A stretch of 64,000 nt of DNA from Oasisia sp. SBJ-2009. Taxonomy: Eukaryota; Annelida; Polychaeta; Sabellida; Siboglinidae. This document shows, piece after piece, positions 24,901 to 36,900 of the stretch (position 1 is its first letter; each line of letters begins with the position of its first letter). The stretch lies in contig OZ024856.1 of NCBI GenBank assembly GCA_964017155.1, positions 46,246,610-46,310,609 of the forward strand, written 5' to 3'. A program made the position numbers and the translations under genes. The notes under the pieces were generated by a model. That model searched no databases, was not told the DNA's origin, and was given only the letters and a program-made list of their open reading frames with translations.

Positions 24901-27900
24901 TTATGCTAGTTGGTAAAAGGCCATCATAATATTTATTGCAATGTCATGCGTCCCTTTTAAAAACCAAATACAAAGATCTAGAGCAGTAATCAATTCCACA
25001 AATCTGTCCACAAGGTAATGATGATCCATCACCTACGTCTGGTGGTAACTTCCGACACTCACCCGCCTCCCTTTCATCTTGCATCGCTCCAGTGCAGACA
25101 GCGTTCTTTCATCATTCTCCTCCAACGTTATCGTAGAACTAACTCTGTCAGTCAGGTGGTACTGTCGCAGCGCCTCCAACACTACTGCCCTGCCACCTGG
25201 GGAACACAACCGGCATAACCACAGCTGTAGCGAAATAAATCTGTAGCACTGCTGCACATGGACAGCAACTGAACAGATACTAAATGTCATCTGTACAAGT
25301 GATGCTCCAGAAATAATGAAACTGACAAAAATAGCACATAATAATCTTGATTTAAGACGACTACCAAGTACCATCAATATTTTGGGCATGTGATCAGGAC
25401 ATTGCACTCTGGGTCTATCTCATATTGATTATGAACTAAGTCTACGTTAGTGGAATGAAGTCAACGAATAGAAAAATGTTGCTGATGGAATTAAGTAATA
25501 ACGTAATGATGTTCAGGCGTATCAGCTTTTCATACAGAATTACACAATTCTATTAACAATACTAATATTACAGTTATGCCATAGCCGACGATACTCAGAT
25601 AGGTAAGATTAGCAAATTAATGTATGTTAGGGTCAGGCCTATGATACAGTGCAATTATCACATTTGAAAAATGAATCCAGAGGAAAACGGCATTTTTGGT
25701 ACAAATAGTGTTACGTTGTCGTTGTTGCTAACATAAATTTTATTTGACTTGATTTAATATCTTGGAAACAATTATTCAAAAGAATACCACTAACCTACAT
25801 GCTCCAAAAATAATACAGGATTAAAAAAGATAATAAAATAGCCCTACCTAAATCTGACGTGGACCGTTCCTTGGGGTGACATCTACTGCCCCTGTGCAAT
25901 GAGGGAAGGGTGGCTCCAGGCACACTTAGACATGACTTGGGTCGTTCTCTTTTCGGTGGCACCTGGTCATGTGACTGCTCCAACATCACATGACTTGTAG
26001 TGACCTCATCAGGCCACGGTAGTTCACCCTGTAGATGCACAAGTAGGATATATCAGTATTGATCTATGGACATAAAATTTAACAGTCCTGTTTGAAAAGT
26101 AACACATCCTGGTGTTGATAATACTTCTTCATTACATAAGATCACTCTTAAGGAGCAAAATCAACGTTAAAGGCATGGTCTCAGCTCCTTTGTTCAGAAT
26201 TAGCCGAGCAGGATTATAACGGAAAGTCTGCTGTCTAGAATGTGGGAAAGTAACATTCTGGTTAATTCTGCTCGCCTCGGCATTATTGTCAATGAATTCT
26301 GTTTTGAATCTGGATGTTGTGTTTACCATTTGAACAAGTTGCAGGTGGAATCTTTCAAACTGTGAACTTTATTCCGAGCTTAATAAAGTAACTAAACACA
26401 AATTAGCAGGCAGTAAACCTTCAACATGCATATTGTAGTTAGAAGAATGTAACATTAAATGGAGAAAAAAACTTAGGAGCTGGTACCATCGCTTTAAAAA
26501 CATAAACGAGGCTTGTGACATTATGACCTCATGAGATTTGCTAGCAAAATTATTTGTAGCTACTTTATGATATAAAGGCACCAATATGTGAATGATAAGT
26601 TATTTAACAGAAACCATATATCAAGAGTGCTACTATCAGTATATTTTATAATGATACATACATATTCAGAAAGTAATATAGTGCTGCCATCTAGAGGTTT
26701 CCAATCTTATCAAGACAGCTGCAAAATGTTAAAAAAAGATCCATAAATTCCCACAAAAACCCAAGAGGCTATCATTATAACATTTGACATTCAACTGAGG
26801 TATGCTGCATTGGATGTTTTTTAGATGAAATAAATTTCGGTTTGCGGTTGATACAGGAAACGTCTTATGTAGGATCTTGAGCGATTTATATACCACACAG
26901 GAATGGCTAGATGAAAGCAGGGCACTGTTGATGCAGTCTCTTTCATTTCAACATATAAAAACATTGTAGCATCTGGAACTGAGACGGCATGAGGCAGATC
27001 TAAGCAAATGGTGTATTTGTGTTTAGCCTTTGCTTCAAGTAACGTAATGTAGAAGGTTATATTGAATCTGTATGCCCCATTAAGCATGCAAGGTACCACA
27101 TGTACTGAACTGATATATCCTTTACAGAATATATGTGATGTGTGCACTAAAGGTTACAATCAACAAGAAAAAAACATGGCTTAAATATATTCCAAATCTA
27201 TATTAAAGTTGTGGCTATAGTTAGGATGTTGTATGATTTTTTGCATCTAGCAGCAATGTCATGGCTTCGTTAAAACTAAAATAATAATTATTGTGTTTAA
27301 ACCTTAATGTTAAGAATCATGTAAAGATGTCCTTTGACTGAAGCCATCTTGAAAAAGTAAAACATTATCTCTGAACATGTGAATTAATTGTAGGATAATT
27401 GTAGGATATGATAATTACGAAGAATACTAGTTACCAGACCACAGAACTCTTAATATGCTCAAACTAAAACATTTCTAAAACTCTTCGTCAATCCATTTAT
27501 ATTTAACTAGATTTAACAAGATTGCCACCCAGAGAATCACCTCTAGATGGCAGGTGGACTACGAAGCCCTCTGGCTTATCGAGAGTCCTAGAACTAGATG
27601 AAAATGCAGTATTCAAGTGAATACATTTACCCGATTTAGTCAATTTGAGTTCATCTAAACCAAGTGAAATATCCCATGTTTAGTAGTGCCCACCTAAACG
27701 ACTGATGCCAATACATTCCATGGCGCCATGCCCACTTTCTCTGTGGGTTTTATTTCAGTTCACTAGAAACATGCCAGTAGTTAGCAGGTGACAAATCAGA
27801 AGTTACACAATTTTTATGTTTACACATGTCTGCCAATCTATCAATAGTGCAGGAAACTCTATTTCCTCTCCGGACTAATAGCATTCCAGATCAGCAAATA

Positions 27901-30900
27901 AAACACAGCATGAATGTAAACACTGAGGCTGAACAGCTGCGTGTGATGTAGTGACCGAGCTATCCACCAGATGGCAGCACAGACTAATGTGTTGATGCAG
28001 CTGTTGAACAGCTGATCGTTAAATGTCTTCACCAGAGCATATGTTGACTGAGGCTATTTATTTTTATGCCGTCTGATATACGCTAGGAATCCCAATCACA
28101 CAAAAAGCAGAGTAAATCTTTCTAGCAGAAGCAACCAGAAATACCTTCTGCAGACAGTCGACAAAAACGTTTGATAATACATCCGGAAATTGAGGGAAAA
28201 ACTATCCTAATTAATAGATTGTCTGTGTATTGTCTGCATATTGTCTGCATATTGTCTGTGTATTGTCTGTGTATTGTCTGTGTAACAGGCTTGAGACAAT
28301 GTCATGTACATGTATTATGGAGACATGTTTCCTATGTTCAATATAAGTTAACATATGCTTTGCATTGAAGGTGTCAAATCAAACTGATTTATATAGCTGA
28401 ACTGACTTTGGGGCAGTCTGACAGAATCTCCTCCCAAGTCCGAGATAAATTAATCTCCCTCTACGCTTGATCACTTCCTTTAACCATGGGTCTCATTTAT
28501 CAATTGGTGATGTAAAGAAAAACCATAAAGGTATTTACAGTTATTGATAACATGTTTGCTGCTTGCACGAGATGCTTTTCTTCTCTCCAGTGAGTGCCGC
28601 TGTAGCAACGTGTTGTTGTCACTGACCAGAGCCAAAATGGCATGGCTAGCAGGAAAGAATTTAAAATAAAAAACCTTATTGAACCTCAGGTTCATTGTGC
28701 TTTGTTTTGTGAGACACAGACAGGTGGGTTGAAAACTTATGGTTACATTTCACTTGATTATATCCTAACACTTGCATGCCTGAAATGGATTATATTACAA
28801 GATCCTGTTTAAAGAAATGCATTCCAGATGCTACACAGCAACTAGACGGTGAAATCTCCAAAAGGTAACCAATTAAAACCACCAATAGACTTACAAACAA
28901 GTGACACTGAGATCTATGCAAGTGTCCCAAAATATTAACAAGACAAAGTTTTGTTTTAAAAACCCACCTTTGTCTAGAGAGAAGTAGCATAAACACACAT
29001 ACGCGTGACACATCGAGAGAGGAGACGGCCAGGAGACAGTAAATGTAGGTGTGTCGACCTCACAGTCATAGGTACACATACTTGTTAGCAATACGATACG
29101 TCCAAATATCAATCATTTAAAGTGCAGCCGCTAACTTTCTAAGTACCAACCGAGTGGGTTCAGCTCAATCGCAGAGTAAATACCCTCAGGTAGGTTAGCA
29201 CGTACCTTGGCACAGATGACAGAGAACACTGAATAGTCCCTGACATGGTCAGCACATTCATCTAAATTATGGCACGCAAGGTGTGACATAACCGCCTTAT
29301 GTGTGTGTCAATTATCACCTGTTTGTATTACATACAGGCCAGCATGCTCTGGGTTATCTGAGCACCTGCCTGCCATATCAAACTACCACAGCAATATACC
29401 AATATCATGTCACTGACTGATGATGTCACTGACTGATGATAGTTTAAAAACAATTTAGGTTGGAAAAATGTAGCAGGAGAGAGAGGATCTGATTGAGGAT
29501 CATGGGAGAAGATGTGCGAGATGATAAGACAGTATTAATCACACTGAATCATTATCTCAATTATGGGATCCAAAATAAACTAGTGTTGTACTTTGATGTG
29601 AATAAGATTAGACATCCAATATGGTTTGTACTGGTAGTGCTAAGACTGGTACATTCATTCATGATATCAGTGCTAGTGAGTCAGGTGGATTGCACACTGC
29701 AAAAGTTTATTAAGAATGTTCATCCTATCTGAACAAAACATCACGTCTACCTCAGTGCTTAAACATAACATAATTATAACATGTCACTATTGAGATAACA
29801 GGCGAGGCTTTCATGTACAAATTTATGAAAGCACATACTAATTACCCTATCTGAGCACTAACTATATATCAGGACATATCAACAGCACAATTAGATAAAT
29901 AACGTAATTATAAATTATCAGTAGCAGTGTCAAGATAAGACTTTAAAGGTATGCTGTACAGATATAGGTTTCTAAACCCACAAAGTGTCTTACCAGGGTT
30001 AAAATTTAGCGGGTGCCACGGGGGCCCGCTGGCCCCCACATTTACTGTTGGGTCCCCAAAATGTCCAACTCTACAGTCCGACTGGCCCCCAGACTTTGCA
30101 TGATTGATGCTGTGATATGTTTCACAATGTACTACAAACTATCCTACTTAAATCCCCCCCCCCCTCCTCCCAACCAACCATACTTTTGGTGTATGGCTCC
30201 TAAATTTTGAAAAGTGGGGACCCTGTTGGCCCCCACTAATTTTAAGCTAAATTCTTACCAACATCACAATACAGCCTGTCCATGTATACATGAAAATATC
30301 AGCACTAGCCTCTGCTCAACTTTCAGTGGCAGCTGGATTTAAAATTAAGAGGTACAGTAATGAGACGTGACAGCCTGGCATGAAGCAATGTGTACACACA
30401 ATGTGTTGTTGAATGAAGAATGTAAAAAGACCAGTAGCCTCTGGTAATCTATATGTTCTCAGTTGTCTGGACACGGAGAGTGTTGACAGGCCACACAGGG
30501 CTTTCTCACAGTGTACCCGGTAGTCTGATCCAGTCAGTTCAACTCTATTTGTGCCAGCCCACAGACCCACTGGAAGACACGGTGCAGCATGTGTCCACTG
30601 CATGGTTTAGTGGGGGAAGTTGTATTACATGTGAGCATCACTCCACTTCTCCCTGCATCCCTCTACCTCTGTCACTCACACTTCACTTGTGTCTAGTGTA
30701 GTTCCCATTTGTAACCAAGCTAACGTGGTGTTGGATTTTAACCAAGAAAAATTAACCATCAAATATTATGTTCAAAACTTCTTCCTAATCACTGCTCATG
30801 GATGTTGAATACAAATATTAAATCACATAAATCCAGCAGTTCTTTTCATGAACACTGTAAACAACACATTCCAAAAATTTGCTGTTTTTGTCCAATATTA

Positions 30901-33900
30901 ATAAATATGTACACCTGTACCAGGATGTTTTGGGAATGTGTGTACCGAAATTCTTGTGTCTCAAGATAAAATTCTTACTGCAACATATCTCTGGCAAAGG
31001 CCTAACTCCAACTGTCAAACCTTCCAAACTTGCAGGCTAAATACAGTTACTCATGGCAAATGGAATCACCTAAATCGGCTATCTAGCATATATTTTAGGC
31101 CCTACACTCATGTGGAACACTTCCAGAAGTGTAACTGTGGTCTGACCCCTTAACACAGTCTTCCCATCTTAATTGCGGTCTGGCTCCTTTCCCACTTCCT
31201 TGCTGTTTCCCCACCTCTGCCTTCTTCCACAGTTGGCCCATCTCCATCCACACCAAGTGACCTGCTCCCTTCATCCGGCCCCCAGTGTTCTTCCCGTACA
31301 CAGGGCTATATCCCATTGTTCTCCCCGTACACAGGGCTATATCCCAGTGTTCTCCCTGTACACAGGGCTATATCCCATTGTTCTTCCCGTACACAGGGCT
31401 ATATCCCATTGTTCTCCCCGTACACAGGGCTATATCCCAGTGTTCTCCCTGTACACAGGGCTATATCCCATTGTTCTTCCCGTACACAGGGCTATATCCC
31501 ATTGTTCTTCCCGTACACAGGGCTATATCCCATTGTTCTCCCTGTACACAGGGCTATATCCCATTGTTCTCCCCGTACACAGGGCTATATCCCAGTGTTC
31601 TCCTGTACACAGGGCTATATCCCATTGTTCTTCCCGTACACAGGGCTATATCCCATTGTTCTCCCTGTACACAGGGCTATATCCCATTGTTCTCCCCGTA
31701 CACAGGGCTATATCCCATTGTTCTTCCCGTACACAGGGCTATATCCCATTGTTCTCCCCGTACACAGGGTTATATCCCATTGTTCTTCCCGTACACAGGG
31801 CTATATCCCATTGTTCTCCCCGTACACAGGGCTATATCCCAGTGTCCTCCCTCAAGTCATTCAATTTCATGACACATGCAGAAATGTCCATTTCCACATC
31901 ATTCCTTATGTAACAACATAGAATCCAGTCCATAGTACTACACAAAGTGCATTACACTTCACCCCCTGGCAGATGTTTACACTTCACCCCCTGGCAGATG
32001 TTTACACTTCACCCCAACAAACATTTACACTTCAGATGTTTACACTTCACCTCCCCCATAGACATTTACACTTCACCCCCTGGCATACATTTACACTTCA
32101 CCCCCCTGGCATTTCATACGTAACACCATGGTATTCAGTATTCTGTCTATAGCACTACTATGGACCTTTACACTTCACCCCCTGACAGACCTTTACACTT
32201 CACCCCCTGACAGACCTTTACATTTAAGCCCTGAAACACCTTTATAATTAATCTCTGGCAAACATTAACACTTTGTCCCCTGATGCCATGATGTTTACAC
32301 TTTACCCTACCTATAGGAGATATTTACACTACACCCCCCTGGCAGACCTTTACACTTCACCCCCTGGCAGACCTTTACACTTCACCCCCTGGCAGACCTT
32401 TACACTTCACCCCCTGGCAGACCTTTACACTTCACCCCCTGGCAGACCTTTACACTTCACCCCCTGGCAGACCTTTACACTTCACCCCCTGGCAGACCTT
32501 TACACTCCACCCCCTGGCAGACCTTTACACTCCACCCCCTCCCTGGCAGACCTCTACACTCCACTACACTCCACCCCCTCCCTGGCAGACCTTTACACTC
32601 CACCCCCTGACAGACCTTTACACTCCACCCCCTGGCAGACCTTTACACTTCACCCCCTGGCAGACCTTTACACTTCACCCCCTGGCAGACCTTTACACTC
32701 CACCCCCTGGCAGACCTTTACACTCCACCCCCTGGTAGACCTTTACACTTCACCCCCTGGCAGACCTTTACACTCCACACCCTGGCAGACCTTTACACTT
32801 CACCCCCTGGCAGACCTTTACACTTCACCCCCTGGCAGACCTTTACACTCCACCCCCGTGGCAGACCTTTACACTCCACCCCCTTGTAGACCTTTACACT
32901 TCACCCCCTGGCAGACCTTTACACTTCACCCCCTGGCAGACCTTTACACTTCACCCCCTGGCAGACCTTTACACTTCACCCCCTGGCAGACCTTTACACT
33001 TCACCCCCTGGCAGACCTTTACACTCCATCCCCTGGCAGACCTTTACACTTCACCCCCTGGCAGACCTTTACACTCCACCCCTGGCAGACCTTTACACTC
33101 CACCCCCTGGTATACCTTTACACTCCACCCCTGGCAGACCTTTACACTTCACCCCCTGGCAGACCTTTACACTCCACCCCCTGGCAGACATTTACACTCC
33201 ATCCCTGGCAGACCTTTACACTTCACCCCTGGCAGACCTGTACACTCCACCCCCCTGGAGGACCTTTACACTCCACCCCTGGCAGACCTTTATACTCCAC
33301 CCCCTGGTATACCTTTACACTCCACCCCTGGCAGACCTTTACACTTCACCCCCTGGCAGACCTTTACACTCCACCCCCTGGCAGACCTTTACATTTCACC
33401 CCTTCAGACCTGTTCATTCCAGTACTGACCATACTCCCTCACATCCCAGCCTTTCCTGGTGTTGTTCTTTCACCAACCTCCTTTGTAGTTCCCACAAATG
33501 CCTCTATCCTATGCAATGTTCCCATTCCTCCACAATACAAACTTACTTAGCAAGTTCCATTATACTTTGTATTCATTGTCTTATTCTTGCTATTAAACAT
33601 CCCACTAAATAATTACAACATGGTTATTCGATACAAAATCAACCAAGAAAAATCCAAAATGTTTTCGACCCCCTGAAAGTTTAATTAAATTTGGCACACA
33701 TGTTGGACATACCGTGAAACAAACTGTGTCCAACCCTACACCTGTGAATGAAATGATACAGATCCCAAATGGCAAAAACTGTTGATCTAAGCATCCGTGG
33801 CTGTCATAGAGGTAACAGTATATCTTGCCACCCCTGGATAACCCCCACCCTGGATGTCTTCCACCCCTGGATAATGACATCCCCCACCAAGGATTTCTTC

Positions 33901-36900
33901 CACCCTATGTTGCCACTTCGGAGGATTAGTCACATGGTGATTTATAAATAGAGCTCTTTGTGTTTGACTGTAAAATCAACTGCACCTTACTGACTAAGTA
34001 GTTTAAATTCATTATTAGTTATTTCATTTTGTTAAAATATTTACAACATATAATATATGTTGTAAATATTTTAACAAAATGAAATAACTAATAATGAATT
34101 ATGTTATCATTTACTAAATGAAACTAAAAACGGTATCAAAGAATGTAATTTTTATCTGAGGGACTTTGTCTCAACATCTCCATTCCTGGTCTGAAGATGC
34201 TGGCACATCGCTATTGCTAAGTCAGAAAATGTTCCGTAGTTATCTTTAAAAAAATACTAATGTACTCACTGTACATAACTAAAATCTAATCAGGAGTGAC
34301 ACATTTCTATTTACTGGAGATGTATCTCATAATCTGAAGCTGCTCAAAGTACTTTTATGTATATCAAATGTTCATCATTCATGTCTATACAGTCAAACCA
34401 TACAACTGTATATATCTAGACCTGCACATACACCAGTGTCAAGTGTAATTATTCAGCACATGTAAGCAGTTTAATTGACGTGTCACTCAACTACATTAAC
34501 ACTGTACTCATCATCATTCCACATACAGCTCCTATTCACAATGCTATCTTGTCGCAACTGCTTAACTGCTTAAGTTAACTGCTGTGAAACTTGCTACATC
34601 TATGCACAAACATTGACAAGTAAACTTGCTACATTCATTATCTCTCTTTCCACAATATCACCGTGATCAGTCGTGAATGGTGTAAGACCGTACTCAAAAG
34701 ATAAATACTTGCAATATCTTGGTCTGACATATCAGATCGTGTGCAGTACAAAGAGCATACAAGGACTCTGAGATAAAATGAGCATGGCAGCTGCACATGC
34801 CTAATCACCAATGAACTTGGTTTATCGGCATAAACTACTCTGAAAAAATCACCAAACACTTGCCTAATCAAATGTACATGATCACTATACGTGCAACGTA
34901 ACTTGCGGCAATTTGTGACTTGCAACAACACGCTACATTCTGCATGTGTGTGTGTGCGTAAACATTTAACATTATTCAGTCTATTCAGAGAAAGAGAGGC
35001 GGAATTCAACCGAAGCAGCACACAATGTTTGCATTGGAAACAGCACAACACATTTAATAACATTTGTGATCAAACCTCGTGCTAGGGCTGTGCAAAGAAA
35101 CATCTGGGGATTAGGATGTTAACTAACACTGTATCGAATGTTTTCTATCTTCCATTACCAGTTGGTCCACAGAGAATTCTCGACACTGAAAAGCACGGCC
35201 ACTGAAATATCATTCGCTAGCAGTTGGGGGCTCATTTCTCATTTATATTATTATCTTTGTTAGTTTGTTAGTATACATTGAATGTGAAGACTGGACCAGG
35301 TCATCGGACACTCACCGTATCCCTAATGATATGTTTATTGACTGATTGTCCGAAACAATATTGAATACAAACGCAGGAAATGTATACATACAAATCATGG
35401 TACACAAGACGTTACATTCCGTGTGTAATCTGTATCCCACAAGTTCCTGAATGAAATGGATGCTTCTGTAGGCTGTCAGAACTAATTCTATACAATCAAC
35501 ACATCTAGGTTGCTAAGGTCAGACACGGCCCAGTGTCCATGCATGTATTCATGCTCAGGTGCAGCATTTCCACAGATCTGCACATGCGATGACCCATTAA
35601 GCCCAAATGTAGTGACCTTTATAAATAAACAATTCATTTTCGACGCTGTCCGTTATCATTTTTCCACCTCACATGAGCTGCAATTCCACAACATATAAAC
35701 ATGAACTCTGATTGTCTCCAGGGCTTTATGCAGGGCCAAATTATTGCAAGTCACACATGTTTTGGTGGACACATGGATGTTAACTGTTAAGCCAGTTTAC
35801 AAACTTTAAACGTGTCTGATAACCTAAAATGGACTACAAACACTCATGTGGGACCATTTACACTCAGTTTTGAGGCCTAACTGAAAATATCTATGGTTTT
35901 AGAAGACCTTTTTTTACCCGTCCACCACCCATCCACCCATATTTCTACCCGTCCACAATGGTTTTTACACGTCCAAATGACGGGTGGACGGGTCTCTGCA
36001 TAAAGCTATGACTGTCTTGCATCACCTGCTTATAAATTTGAATAATACATTTGTTGGTATATTAAAATAATTAACCAGTAATAAAAATTATTTACTAATA
36101 TGTATAACATTTTGCTGTGGAACCTTATCACTAAGGTCCGCCTCACGACTGTGGCAAAGTGACCTGAGTGTAAAGGTGGCTGGATTAGAAGGATTAATGT
36201 TGATACTGAATTGCAGAAATAATTCTGGACTGGTCTACGTGATGAAAATACAAGAGAACATAATAATAACTGTAATTTGAAATTATAGATTAGTCTTGTA
36301 TTTTATTATGATTAATGTTTACATACTGTTTTAATAATGAATTTATCTGTATTTTTACTTCTTTACTGCTGTATTTTATATTTTTATGATGAACCCTGCA
36401 AAATTAATTTCCCGGTCCGAGACAATAATTTTTTTATTGTATTGTATTGTATTGTATTGTATTGTATTGTATTGTATTGTATTGTATTGTATTGTATTGT
36501 ATTGTATTGTATTGTATTGTATTGTATTGTATTCATAATTGTATTGTATTCATAATTGTATTGTATTGTATTGTATTGTATTGTATTGTATTGTATTGTA
36601 TTGTATTGTATTGTATTGTATTGTATTGTATTGTATTGTATTGTATTGTATTGTATTGTATTGTATTGTATTCATTATTGTATTCATAATTGTATTCATA
36701 ATTGTATTCATAATTGTATTGTATTCATAATCGTATCGTATCGTATCGTATCGTATCGTATCGTATCGTATCGTATCGTATCGTATCGTATCGTATCGTA
36801 TCGTATCGTATCGTATCGTATCGTATCGTATCGTATCGTATCGTATCGTATCGTATCGTATCGTATCGTATCGTATCGTATCGTATCGTATCGTACTGTA

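Noticed and set aside
31173..31921. 195-246-codon frames
   Set aside because: The 31-bp minisatellite is open in all plus frames, so these are not genes.
32273..33550. 425-codon Pro/Leu/Thr frame
   Set aside because: It is a product of the 25-bp minisatellite. Frame changes follow unit-length variants rather than any protein logic.
34638..35063. 141-codon minus-strand frame
   Set aside because: No domain, no splice context and random-looking composition. Lies in the large RhoGEF intron.
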